The notes under the pieces are model-generated. The model did no database searches. It was given only the letters and a program-made list of their open reading frames with translations, and was not told where the DNA came from. DNA of 64,000 nucleotides from contig CM040123.1 of assembly GCA_022559845.1 (NCBI GenBank), positions 315,003,933-315,067,932 on the forward strand. The letters run 5' to 3'. The stretch is from Amorphophallus konjac (taxonomy: Eukaryota; Streptophyta; Magnoliopsida; Alismatales; Araceae). Below are positions 1-10,116 of this stretch, piece by piece (position 1 is the first letter of the stretch; each line of letters opens with the position of its first letter). A program made the translations under genes and the position numbers.

Positions 1-146
1 TTCTTGTCTCTTCCTCGAATTCTCTCGAATAATTTGGTGGCGTCTTCTAGCAGTTGAGCACGCCGAACCATCTCCGAATAGACTTGGATGTCCATCGGGG
101 CAAGTTGTGTGATATAATGGGGCCGAAGCCCGTTGAGGAATCTTCT
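1..146 (-). pseudogene. gag: gag fragment of gypsy element E (distal part)
   Basis: Read on the minus strand this is the C-terminal part of a retrotransposon gag domain. It contains the FLNGLRPHYITQLAPMDIQ type stretch followed by a helix-rich segment, equivalent to the gag of elements A and B further right. It continues without loss from 14038 once Copia D and one copy of the TSD are removed. The coding sequence runs off the left edge, so zinc knuckle and protease are not visible. It is non-functional because of the 13.9-kb insertion and an in-frame stop in the upstream part. Confidence 0.8.
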
Positions 147-379
147 TGTTGAATCCCTATGGTTTTGATGATGGTTTTGATAATGTCTCACACTATAAAT
201 CAATCCTCTATGTTTAGATTAATGTTGTTTCATCATGTGAGTAAGTACAGTTTATTTGGTTGTCAGATAAGTATGCTATTATGTTTTTATCTACACTTTG
301 CTTAGCTGGTTTCGACAGCAGTGGGTCGACCCAACCTTGCTGATGCGTCGACTCATCTGTTCTTTGGGATAGCTCCTTC

Positions 380-1075
380 AAGTCTGTACATCGGGCACTT
401 TCTGACTGAAGTCTACACACTGGCATTAGAATTCCAAGTCTGTACACTGCCCGATCAACTAAGTCTGCACTTTGCAAAAATCTGTTCAGCTCAACCCTAT
501 ACATCCTTCCAATCCTCAACTCTATACATTGGAGTGTCAAGCTTAATGTCTATACATCGTCTCGTGTTTGCAAAGTCTGAACAGCGTCCGTTGTCAAGAC
601 CCCTTGAAGTCTGTACATCGGACTGCCTCTTTTGAAGTCTACACCTTGGCTCGTTCTCTTATGCAAAGTATGTTCATTAGACTGTGGCGAAGTCTATACA
701 TTCGGCTCCTTGGGCAAAGTCTATACATCGCATAGTCTGCACATTACCTTCAGCCCAAGTGCTCAAAGCCAAGTCTATACAACGCAACAATTTTTAGAAG
801 TCTGCACACTGGCCTTTGCATTAAGCCTCAAAGTTTGTATAGTCATGTACAGTGGATTCCAAGTCTATACACTAGACTTCATTTCTCTAAGTCTATACAT
901 TGTCGTTTGCACTGCAAAGTCCATACACTGGAAGCTCTTCATTTGATATCAACAAGTCTGTACATTGGGATCAACTCTCCAAGTCTGTACAACCTGTTTG
1001 TCTTCTTGTCTGAAGTCTATACAATGCTTCACGTTAACACTAAGTCTATACACTTCTTTCTTGTTGCTGCAGGGA
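380..1075 (+). repeat. Array of about 23 AAGTCTRTACAYTG motifs in the Copia D 5' LTR
   Basis: A degenerate 11-14 bp motif (AAGTCTATACA or AAGTCTGTACA, usually followed by YTGG or TCGG) recurs about every 25-40 bp on the plus strand, always in the same orientation. Spacer sequence between copies is not conserved, so this is a motif array and not a simple tandem repeat. The array lies upstream of the TATA box, in U3. A matching array lies in the 3' LTR at about 11881-12576. Confidence 0.85.
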
Positions 1076-1450
1076 GCAGGGTCGACGCATGAAGCTTAAA
1101 ACGTCCACGCATCAGTAGACGAAGCTTTCACGTCGTCTTCTATTACGTCAACGCCACAAGCAAGCAACGTCGACGCAGCAGTTAAAGAAACAGAGACTCT
1201 TACAAGCGATGAAGCCTTCACGAAATCTTCCACTGCGTCAACGCCATCAACAAGCAGCGTCGACGCAGCAGGCTTAAGAGATCCCAGTATAGAAATGTAC
1301 ACATTCGTGCGTCAACGCCACCAACAGGCAGCGTCGACGCAGCAGTCCAAGAAAGGGACGACTTATATCTGTTGAAGACTTGAACACTAGACTGCCGATA
1401 CCGTTGCGTCAACGCAATAGGCTGATGGAGTCGACGCAGCGGTTAAGAAG
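1076..1450 (+). repeat. GCGTCGACGC / GCGTCAACGC palindrome block in the Copia D 5' LTR
   Basis: Alternating TGCGTCAACGC and GCGTCGACGCAGC motifs, typically 10-20 bp apart, make repeated dyads. Examples lie near 1150-1175, 1225-1270, 1310-1345 and 1405-1440. The block directly follows the AAGTCTATACA array and precedes the promoter. The same block is in the 3' LTR at about 12577-12951. Confidence 0.8.
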
Positions 1451-1576
1451 TTTGAAGATTTCTGAGGACTGCGTCAACCCTTTGGAGCAAGTGAGTTGAC
1501 GCCATCTACCTCCAGTTGCTGAGCATACTAGTGCTGGGCAAGTGATCCGAGGATAAGGAAAATGCCCAGATGAGGA

Positions 1577-1677
1577 CACGTGGTCTGACAGCCTGCTAGA
1601 TGCTGCCACGTAGTCCGAACTCTTAGGGCGGGAACTGTGGAAGCCACACGCGCCCTGCTGCTGCTCCAGGTATAAAA
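1577..1677 (+). promoter_or_regulatory. Core promoter of the Copia D LTR (G-box and TATA box)
   Basis: A CACGTG G-box is at 1577-1582 and a good TATA box, TATAAAA, at 1671-1677, followed by a purine-rich stretch suited to a 5' leader. The 3' LTR keeps the TATA box at 13172-13178 and G-boxes at 13040-13045 and 13078-13083. Transcription probably starts about 30 bp after the TATA box, which would put the repeat arrays in U3. Confidence 0.6.
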
Positions 1678-1999
1678 TGGAGCCTTCGTCTTAAGATGAA
1701 GGTTGATCGAAGAAGAAGCCTGGAGAGCATATACGTCCTTCGATCCAGAAAAGGAAAGAAAAGTGCAGAGAGAAAGAAAGAGAAAGGAAAAGAGCAGAGA
1801 GTTCAATATCTGAGAGGAGTTTGGTCGAGAGAGAGAGAGAGTGTGTGCTGATTGATGAATTGCTTCATTTGAAGCTACATTTGTATTGGGTTTCAGAACC
1901 GATTCCTTCTCATTATTTTTTGTTTTCCACTTTGCTTTCGTTTATTTTTCATACTTCTATTCTGATCCGAATTGTTGTCCCTCCGGTGTGTAGAGGAAG

Positions 2000-2323
2000 G
2001 GAGTATTACTCCAGTTTCCCTCTGTGTTGTAGAGGAAGAGAGATCGGTGATCTCTGGTGGTGTTAGTGACTGGCTGTCATTAACAGTTTCCATCCGGTGT
2101 ATGGAGGAAGGGAGAGGATTCTCCGGTTGTGTTCTAGCTGGGAGCTAGAACAGGTTTCAGGTTCTGTGGGTGGCAGAACTTGATTGAGGGATTTGTTTCC
2201 CTTGGTGTTCAAGCTGTGTGGCAGCACGTTGTTTGCAGACTGAGTCTACATTGATCTAGCATCATCTAGTGGAATCCTCACTCTAGTTGGAGTGAGGGGT
2301 GGATGTAGATTGCGGACTGCAAT
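2000..2323 (+). repeat. Series of short stem-loops in the Copia D LTR leader
   Basis: Consecutive short perfect inverted repeats with loops of 1-6 nt: GGAGTATTACTCC (2000-2012), AGAGATCGGTGATCTCT (2039-2055), a 9-bp stem with a GGG loop (2131-2151), GTTCTGTGGGTGGCAGAAC (2161-2179), GGGATTTGTTTCCC (2188-2201), an 8-bp stem (2276-2297) and ATTGCGGACTGCAAT (2309-2323). Sireviruses are known to carry conserved palindromes in their LTRs. The same series is present in the 3' LTR (about 13500-13810) and an analogous one in Copia C. Confidence 0.75.
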
Positions 2324-2557
2324 CGAACCACCTAAAAAACCGAGTGCCTCCTCTGTGGTTTGCTATTGTTCTCTACGCTCTTCATCTGCTCGGCTCTTTG
2401 CTTCCATGTGATTCGCTCTTCATTCTCATTTACATCCCTCTGTGTACGTTTAAGGAGGTGCGTTAGCAGTAGAAAATATATTCCGCTTAAGTTTCTACAA
2501 ATTGGGAGTGATCTATTCATTCCCCACCTTCTATATCACTCTTGCTGCGCTAACACT

Positions 2558-2569
2558 TGGTATCAGAGC
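2558..2569 (+). other. Primer binding site of Copia D
   Basis: TGGTATCAGAGC, complementary to the 3' end of plant initiator tRNA-Met, lies two bases after the LTR end CA at 2555. Confidence 0.92.
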
Positions 2570-2580
2570 AGGTTTACGCC

Positions 2581-4133
2581 ATGTGGACGAACGGTCAAGG
2601 AAATGGTGGTGGTCCTAGAACCTTCATGGCCGAAGGTCAATCCATTAGTCGCCCTCCTTATTTCGATGGTAGTAACTATCTGTTTTGGAAGAACAGGATG
2701 GAAGTGTTCATCAGAGCTCAGAGTCGTAAATTGTGGAGAGTAATCACGGTGGGGCCATATGAGCTGCCACCAAACGAGGATGCTTGGACAGATGATCATG
2801 TGAAGCTCTCGTCACTCAACTGGACGGCGCTGAACATAATCCAGTGTGCTGTTCATCCAGAGGAATATGCTCGTATATCTGCATACAGAACTACCAAGCG
2901 AATGTGGGATGAGCTACAATTGATCTATGAAGGTACAGCTCAAGTGAAAGTCTCGAAGGTAAACCTCTACACTTCTAAGTATGAAATGTTTAAGATGAAT
3001 GCAGATGAGAATATAACCGAAATGTATGCCAGGTTATCCTTGATCACTAACACTCTTAAAGGGCTAGGGAAGGATCTTGCTGAGGCAGATATAGTCAGGA
3101 AAATCCTTAGATCTTTATCCCCGGCATGGCACACTAAAGCCATTGTGATTGAGGAGTCAAAAGATTTGATTGTCTTAACTGTGAATGAACTCATAGGATC
3201 CTGATGACCTATGAGATGAATTTCCAAGGAGGTGGAGAAGGAAATGAGAGGAAGGGTAAAAATGTAGCTCTAACAGCTCCCCATAACAAGGGTAGTAACA
3301 GTGGGAGCAGCAGCAGTAGCCCCGAGTCTGAGTCCGAGCTTGAAGGTTTATCAAATCTCGATCAGGAGGAGCAGGCAGTGCTCAGTAGACAGTTCAGAAA
3401 ATTTTTGAAGAAAAAGGGAAAGACCTTTAGGAAGAAGAAGCCACAACCCTTTAACAAGAATGCTGAATTTACCAGTTACAGGGATAGAAATCCTAAGAAA
3501 CTGACTTGTTTTAACTGTAACAAACAGGGACACATGAGAGGCGAATGCCCAGACTTCCAGAAGAAGGGTCCCTATCTTCAGAAGAAAAACATAAAGGTGC
3601 AGAAGAAGAAGAAGCCGCAGGCGATGGTCTGCACATGGAGCGAGGAAGAAGAAGATCCCGAAGATGCTTCCTCAGAAGAATATGAAGATGGAATTTGCCT
3701 TATGGCAAACAGTGAAGAGGAGGTAATAAACGTTTTTGAAAATTTCTCAATTGATGACTGGGAGGATGCTTATGGTGATTTGTTAGATAAATTTAATTCT
3801 CTTAGCAAAGAGCACAGAGTTCTGAAAAGAAAATTTAACACAAATATTGAAGAACAAACTCTGGTCTGTGAGGAAAATGAAAAGCTAAAAGAACAACTAG
3901 AAGAAATGACCTCACTAAGGAAAGAGAATGATAAGCTTAAGGGAGAAATTCAAGAAAGTCAAAAACAGCTCAATGAATTCAAAACTAAAATTGAAGAAAG
4001 CATGAATGAAATTAGAGTGAATTCAGAGAAATATGAAGCTGTGAAGAAAGTAAATGCTGAACTCCTAAATAATTCTGAGTCTCTTCAAAAGGAGCTGGAA
4101 GACAAACAGAAAATCTTAGAAAAGTTTGTCTAA
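2581..4133 (+). pseudogene. gag: Copia D gag (frameshifted)
   Basis: Gag starts at the ATG at 2581, just downstream of the PBS; an upstream TTG-type start would overlap the PBS and is not used. The N-terminal part to about 3200 has the UBN2-type Copia gag fold, with YFDGSNYLFWKNRME near its start. One base appears lost at about 3200, so gag continues in another frame from 3204. The second part has a basic stretch, one CCHC zinc knuckle (CFNCNKQGHMRGEC, about 3507-3548), an acidic segment and a long coiled coil rich in Glu/Lys heptads (about 3780-4130), as in Sirevirus gags. It would form the virus-like particle core if intact. Confidence 0.85.
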
Positions 4134-4749
4134 GGAAAGACTAGCCTAGATGCTATACTAGGGACTAGGGTCAATTTCAATAAGGAAGGTCTAGGCTATG
4201 ACCCAACCAACAAGAGACCCTTGTAATTCAAGACCATCACCTTCTGTCCAGAGAAGGGAAAAGAAAAGCTGGACACACCATCCAGCTCAAACAGCTCTAA
4301 GGAAACACAAAAATCAGTACTGGACAACCATTTAAGATTGGAATGAACTTTATGAAGAATAACATTAAGTCCATTCACCAGAACACAAATGGTAGCTGGA
4401 CCAAGAAAATAAATCAGAATAAGAACTGGAATTATAACAATCAGATGGGTCTAAACAAAACCTACTGGAGGAATAACTTTCATGGTTAAAGATATGCCAA
4501 TCAACAAGCCTACAGAAATTTCCTAGGAATAGGAAGACCAATGAAAGGAATAGAACTCACTTATCCAATTCAGCTGGATTGAACTTTAATAAACTAGAAA
4601 GGAAGGTGCCAGAGAAAATCATGCTGAAACAAATCTGGATACCTAAACACTTGATCAGAGATTTAAACAATGTCCTTAGACCCAACTCATGTTGGGTTCC
4701 AAATCACTCTGCTTGATATACTTGTGTAGGTCAGCCTTGCAGCTGAAGA
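4134..4749 (+). pseudogene. Degraded gag-pol junction of Copia D
   Basis: No open frame survives here. Short in-frame pieces in different frames look like Sirevirus gag-pol linker, for example TSLDAILGTRVNFNKEGLGY directly after the gag stop. Several frameshifts and stops separate gag from the protease motif at about 4750. Confidence 0.5.
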
Positions 4750-6076
4750 CAACAAGTGGTACCTCGACAGTGGCTGCTCCAGGCATATGACAGGAGACCG
4801 ATCCAAGTTCAGCAAGATAGAGATGAAGCCAGGAGGTCTGGTCAAGTTTGGAGGAAAGAACAAAGGTAAAATAATTGGAGTTAGCACAGTAGGTAAGTCT
4901 TCCACAAATTTCATTGAAAAAGTATTACTTGTGGAAGGGCTACAACACAACCTGATTAGCATTAGCCAATTATGTGACAGGGGTCACAGGGTTGTATTTG
5001 ATGATAGCTCATGTAAAATCCTTGAAACAAACTCTGACATGGTTAAATTTGTAGCCAACAGGATTAATAATGTCTACATTGTAGACTTAGATGAGAAATC
5101 TGAATCCACTATTTGCTTATCTGCCAATTCTGAAAATGATGCCTTTGAATGGCATAGACGTCTAGGTCATGCTAGCTTTTCAACTTTAAATAAATTGGTC
5201 AAGCATGATTTAGTTAGAGGCATGCCTAGAATTAAATTCAACTCTATATCAAAAGCATGTGATGCCTGTGCTCTAGGCAAACAGACCAGAAATTCTTTCA
5301 AATTAAGATCTGAGCCATTGTCTTCTAGACCAATGGAACTCCTTCATATGGATCTTTTCGGTCCAACTAGAACTCAGAGTCTTAATGGTAACAGGTTTGG
5401 CTATGTCATCATAGATGACTTCTCTAGGTACTCATGGATATTTTTCTTAGCAAATAAGAGTGATGCATTTCAAAAGTTTAATCTATTCTTCAATAAGGTC
5501 AAACAAGAAGGAAAGTTCAAGGTTAGTTCTATTCAATTTGATCATAGAGGTGAGTTTGAAAATTCTATGTTTACTGATCTTTGTGACAAAGAAGGACTAA
5601 CTCACAGGTTTTCCTCTCCCAGGACACCTGAACAGAATGGGATCGTGGAGAGAAGAAATAGAACAGTGGTAGAAATGGCCCAAACCATGTTGATTGAAAG
5701 TAAGTTACCTAGAAGGTTTTGGGCAGAAGCGGCCAATATAGCAACCTACATAATCAACAGGGCCATGGTAAGACCCATACACAAGAAAACACCCTATGAG
5801 CTTCTAAAAGGTAAGAAACCAAACTTGTTTCATTTCAGAATTTTTGGAGCAAAATATTTTATTCATAACAATGATAAGAAAGATTTAGACAAGTTTGAAG
5901 CCAAGAGTTCACCTGGAATATTCTTGGGTTACTCTGAAGTGTCAAGGGCATATAGGGTATTTAACGTATCAGATCAGAAAGTGGAAGAATCTCCACACAT
6001 TCTTTTTAGTGAAAAGAAAGATGTTTCTAATGTTAAAATCTTGACATGGACTCCAATCATGGTGGAGATTTTCTAG
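4750..6076 (+). pseudogene. pol: Copia D pol: protease tail and integrase
   Basis: The frame opens with the aspartic protease signature [13 protein letters not shown] (about 4750-4795), upstream of the first ATG at 4787, so the true product is a polyprotein without its own start. A GAG-pre-integrase HHCC zinc region follows (HRRLGHASFSTL ... CDACALGKQ, about 5150-5290). The integrase core comes next: LLHMDLFGPTRTQ holds the first Asp, FDHRGEFEN the second Asp and PEQNGIVERRNRT the Glu (about 5340-5660). The SDHG of most Copia integrases reads FDHR here, an altered active-site neighbourhood. The frame ends at 6076 in the integrase-RT linker. Confidence 0.88.
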
Positions 6077-6964
6077 AAAACCAACAAGAAGAAGAGAAGA
6101 CTCAGCAGAATGGAGAAACAAATTCCCCAAATCAGGAAGGTCCAAGAGAAACAGGTACAACAGCTAGAAGATGGGTGCTTCATCAACCAAACCAAATACA
6201 CAATGGAACTGTTCAAAAGGTTTGACATGGAAAACTTAAAGCACATTACTACACCCATGGGTACCAATACATCATTGGATGCAGGTGAGACAGGTAAAGA
6301 AGTAAATGCCAAACTTTATAGAGGTATGATTGGATCACTACTTTACTTGACAGCCTCTAGACCTGATATACAATTCAGTGTAGAAATGTGTGCAAGGTAT
6401 CAGTCTAGATCTACTGAACTACACTTAGCTGCAGTTAAAAGAATCTTCAGATATTTGTCAGCTAGTCACTCTCTTGGTTTATGGTTTTCTGCATCTCACA
6501 CACTTAACCTAGTAGCATACACAGATGCTGACTATGCAGGCTGTAAACTAGACAGGAAAAGTACAAGTGGCCATTGTGAATTCTTGGGTGGGTGTTTAGT
6601 GTCTTGGGGTTCCAAGAAACAACATTCTGTGGCCCTCTCCAATACAGAAGCTGAATATGTGGCTGCAGGGAGTTGTGGAACACAAGTCATTTGGATTAAA
6701 CACCAGCTTCAGGACTATCAAGTAGACCTGGGGTGCACACCTATTTACTGTGATAATACTAGTGCCATCAATCTTGCTAAAAATCCTGTTTTGCATTCAC
6801 GAACCAAACACATAGAGATAAGACATCATTTTATAAGAGATGAGGTGTCCAAGAATAATTTTGAACTGATTCATGTAGGCACAGATAATCAGATTGCTGA
6901 TATATTCACAAAACCTCTGGATAATGAAAAATTTTCCACGTTGAGAAGAGAATTAGGCTTATAC
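6077..6964 (+). pseudogene. pol: Copia D pol: RT remnant and RNase H
   Basis: The catalytic part of the reverse transcriptase, including the YVDD region, is missing. The linker passes directly, near 6165, into the RT C-terminal stretch GCFINQTKYTMELFKRF. The Copia RNase H is well preserved: YTDADYAGCKLDRKSTSGH (about 6520-6575), SNTEAEYVAA (about 6640), YCDNTSAINLAKNPV and the tail QIADIFTKPL (to about 6920). The solo LTR then interrupts the last codons. After removing it and one TSD, the frame continues at 10117 and stops at 10128. Because RT is deleted, D cannot copy itself. Confidence 0.88.
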
Positions 6965-7642
6965 TGTTAGACCCCAAATTATTTAATTGATCCCAATATT
7001 TCTTATTAAGCTTTTATTAAATTGAGAATAGAATTTTATTGTATTAATAATTGAATTTTGGATTTATTAATATTTAATTCGTTAGAAATAGTATAAGTGA
7101 AAATTCGACTACCTTATAAAAATTCATAAAAATAGTAAACCGTTTAAGGTAGAGGTAGATAACAACTTTTCCTTCTGGCATTAGGCCATTGTAAATCCGT
7201 GGTAAGATCTATTTAGAGTTTAAACCCAAAAGTGCACACTTTTGACCCATACCTAACCCTTAGATTAAAACACGAAATTCGACCTCAATACTCAACCAAA
7301 TGATCTGAAATCAGTGGCAAATGGAAGGCCACAATGTAAGGAACATTTACCCTTAATCAATTTGAGGTAAACCTAGCCCCAAAACGTGCTGCCGACATAG
7401 TTTGGTCAAGTCAAGGATTTCGGCGCCGTTTCTAAACACGTAGCTTGCAGCAGCGAATACTCCCAACTCCGAAGGCTCCAGAAGCTCTATGAGCTATCAA
7501 AATGAAGCCCTACGAGTCTTCTTTCATTTGGCTGCTGTGGGGCTCGCTGAAGTTTCAGATCTGGGGAGATCTAGCTCGATTTGTGGAGGTGGGTCAGCAG
7601 GCCGTTGGCTTCCCTTCATCCTTCTTTGATCCATCGATTGAG

Positions 7643-9794
7643 GTAGGAATTCTCAACCAAATTTTGATCATGAGTATAGCAAGTTGTGCATCTCGTCGAG
7701 ATCTATCCATTGGGACTGAAAGCCCCAATTTTCATCAGGTGTGGAGTGAGTTATCACGGGTTTTCTAAGGTGCTGTCCAAGTGTTCTTCATCCTAGGGTT
7801 TGAGTTTTCTCTCTCCGATTTGAGGTAGGATCTAACAACCAAACTCTAATTAACTTACATGAAGTAATCGGCATGTTATTATCTTTCATTTAACGTAGAA
7901 AGCCCCAAATTCCATTGAGCATGCCTCGTGAATTTCGAATTTTTGTAAGAGCATATCTAGAACATGATTCATATAGTGTTCCTTTAAGTCAGAGTTTGAT
8001 TTCGGGCTAATTTTGAGCCCTGTAACTTGATCTTCATGTAGCATACCATACATGGTTGGATTCATAATCGAGTCAGCTTTCTTTTGACACCAAAATCCCC
8101 AAATTCGTTGAGTATGTTGAGCGAATTGCATGATTTAGTAGAAGTAGGTCAAGAACTAGGGTTTTCATGAATTTATCATATATAAGTTGAGATTCAATCA
8201 ATTTCTGTAACAATTCATGTTTCAAAGTTGTAGTTTTATGACCCTAGAATGTCTATTAATATTCCTAGATCATGTGGTTTTGATTTCAACTCAATTGGAC
8301 CCCATTTGGATGAGTTTATGTGGTTTCCGGAAGCAACATTCGTTGTTGTTCTTGCAGGGGTCGACCCCAGGGGTCAACCCGTTTTTTGGGCAACCCTGCA
8401 GGCCCGAGGGTCGATCCCAGGGGTCGTCCCCTCCTGTTCCTGCATGGGGGTCGACCCCAGGGGTCGACCCATTGCACAGGAATGTAGGGGCCGACCCCAG
8501 GGGTCGACCCATCTGAAGGAAATGGTGGGGGTCGACCCCAGGGGTCGACCCATCTTCAGAAATTACTGGGGTCGACCCCAGGGGTCGACCCATTCAGCTT
8601 CCAGACCCCAGTTTTTCAGGGGTCGACCCCAGGGGTCGACCCGTACACCAGAAACCCGATTTTCATCATTTTTCGACCTGAAGATGGATCCGAATCAGTG
8701 GGGAATCAACCCATTTAACTTAGACCCACTGAAATTATATTTTTGAAGAACAATTGATCTATTCATGTACCCCCCTTGATTTCAAATTTGCATTGGTCCT
8801 TTCTTACAAACATAGTACAAAACACGATGTTTACCATCTCCATTACAACACTTACATTGGTTAAATAGAAACTCACATAATTAATGATTAATGGTGTAAC
8901 TAAAACCCCTGATAATGCATTCTATTTCACCGCTGTGAGAGCTTGTTCTTTACCTCGACAACTTGTTCTAGCTTGTTGGCACTTTGGCTAATACAAATGA
9001 TAATAGTTAATCATGATATCTTAACTTGGTGATTAGGATTAATATGTTGATTAGCTTGTTTGATTGCTGCTGTTTTATAGTAGCGCAGCACGATTAACTC
9101 TTGTTGTGACTTGGTTTCGATCTCCTTGATGATTATACTTACCTTGAAATTCTGGAAATGAATCTCTTTCCTACTTGAAGTTGTTATTGCTACTTAGTTT
9201 AAACCTTGGAATTCTGGCCATAAACTGTGGAAGTCTAGATTCGTGGGATCTTTGATCCAAAGAAATCAATGCTTGGCAAATAATTAAGGGCTCGGTCTAG
9301 TCCTGGGAAGAGCGCCCGAACACTACGTGTACCCCCGGGGAGGTGAATGACTAGGTGTGGCATTTGGCACCAGTACTTGACATGTGTTAAATCTAGGACT
9401 GTCCACTACTCTCTACATTACTTTCTACTACTTTTCACTTTCCCCTCTTCACTGTTCTACACTCTACTTGTTGTTACTTTACTTGTTGATTACTTGGACG
9501 TGAAATGAAATTACATACGTGCTTGACATGACTTGAATTGTCTTGATATGGCCAACTTTTTATCGTTATCTCCTGTAGTAAATTCTTGTCTTACCATTCT
9601 ATTCATTATATTTCTTGACCTTGCAAGATCTTTACATTTTGTTTCGTGATATCATCGTTATCTTTTTATTGTTTTATCATTTGTAGCATGACATTTTAAA
9701 ATGTAATTAAACTGTTAATCACTTATACATGTCTGTTATTTCCTACTGAGCGTCAGCTCATAGTTGTGTTTTCCCCCTTTTCTAGGCTGTTCAG
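7643..9794 (+). other. Predicted intron within the solo LTR
   Basis: The donor-like GAG|GTAGGAATTCTC at 7643 matches donors in the LTRs of A (20711) and E (18257 minus). The acceptor-like TTCAG|GTGACG at 9794 aligns with TTTTCAG sites near the 3' ends of the A, B and E LTRs; a second AG at 9785 is possible. The dyad cluster lies inside. This is inferred from comparing LTRs within the window, with no transcript evidence. Confidence 0.4.
8356..8643 (+). repeat. Seven GGGTCGACCC dyads in the solo LTR
   Basis: Seven units, about 40-50 bp apart, each made of two GGGTCGACCC half-sites separated by about 3 bp (CAG or similar). The half-site is itself a palindrome centred on GTCGAC. The first two units are degenerate and the last four nearly perfect. 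Spacers are unrelated to each other. Short overlapping frames on both strands here are translation artefacts of the repeat. Confidence 0.9.
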
Positions 9795-10116
9795 GTGACG
9801 CACTTACCGATGGGGAAGGGCAGGAGTGATGTCTTGAGTGTATCAGTTCTAGTGTGTTAGTAGTGTGTTATCTTACTTTTAGTTGTGTTTTGGAGAGCAT
9901 TTAGTCTCAGTCATGTTATTGAGCTTTAGTGATTGATTATTCCAGTTGTATTAAGTTAAACATGAGGTTATTGTATCAGTTGTGGTTTGTTAATGATCAT
10001 TTAGTATTTCCATCTTGTAGCACTTGTGTATTATTTTAGATTAGTTCTCTCTCTTGCCAACGTGTCTCTAACTGTACGTCCCGATATTTCCGCCTTGTTC
10101 GGGGCGTGACATATAC

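Larger units (their letters stand above)
147..2555 (+). repeat. 5' LTR of Copia D
   Basis: The LTR begins TG and ends CA, with the PBS 2 bp downstream. From left to right it holds a run of AAGTCTATACA-type repeats (about 380-1075), a block of GCGTCGACGC palindromes (about 1076-1440), a G-box and TATA box (1577, 1671), a purine-rich leader with GA repeats (about 1740-1850) and a series of short stem-loops (about 2000-2325). Small open frames inside it are by-products of these repeats. Confidence 0.92.
6965..10111 (+). mobile_element. Solo LTR of a Tekay-like gypsy element
   Basis: The 3,147-bp block begins TGTTAGACCCC and ends GGGGCGTGACA (near-inverted ends) and is flanked by the perfect 5-bp TSD TATAC (6960-6964, 10112-10116). 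It carries no PBS, PPT or coding region, so it is a solo LTR left by LTR-LTR recombination. A stretch at about 9286-9375 is clearly related to the LTRs of elements A (22128-22220) and E (about 15675-15775), which places it in the same lineage and gives plus orientation. It contains GGGTCGACCC dyads (8356-8643) and splice-like sites. An 88-codon frame at 7502-7768 spans a predicted donor and is unlikely to be a gene on its own. Confidence 0.92.

Noticed and set aside
321..1092. Several overlapping small frames (60-104 codons) in the Copia D LTR
   Set aside because: They follow the AAGTCTATACA array in all frames and recur in the 3' LTR; no gene-like feature.
2557..2580. Upstream start of Copia D gag at 2557
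   Set aside because: It is a TTG inside the PBS region; the first ATG in frame is 2581.
7502..7768. 88-codon frame starting MKPYESSF in the solo LTR
   Set aside because: Has a plausible ATG but crosses the predicted splice donor at 7643 and has no equivalent in the related LTRs of A, B or E.
8356..8643. CRISPR-like array
   Set aside because: Regular repeats with different spacers look similar, but this is a plant LTR, the repeats are palindromic dyads of 23 bp with degenerate edges, and no cas genes exist.
8249..8746. 165-residue frame over the solo LTR repeats
   Set aside because: Composed of the GGGTCGACCC dyad translated again and again; an overlapping frame exists on the other strand.
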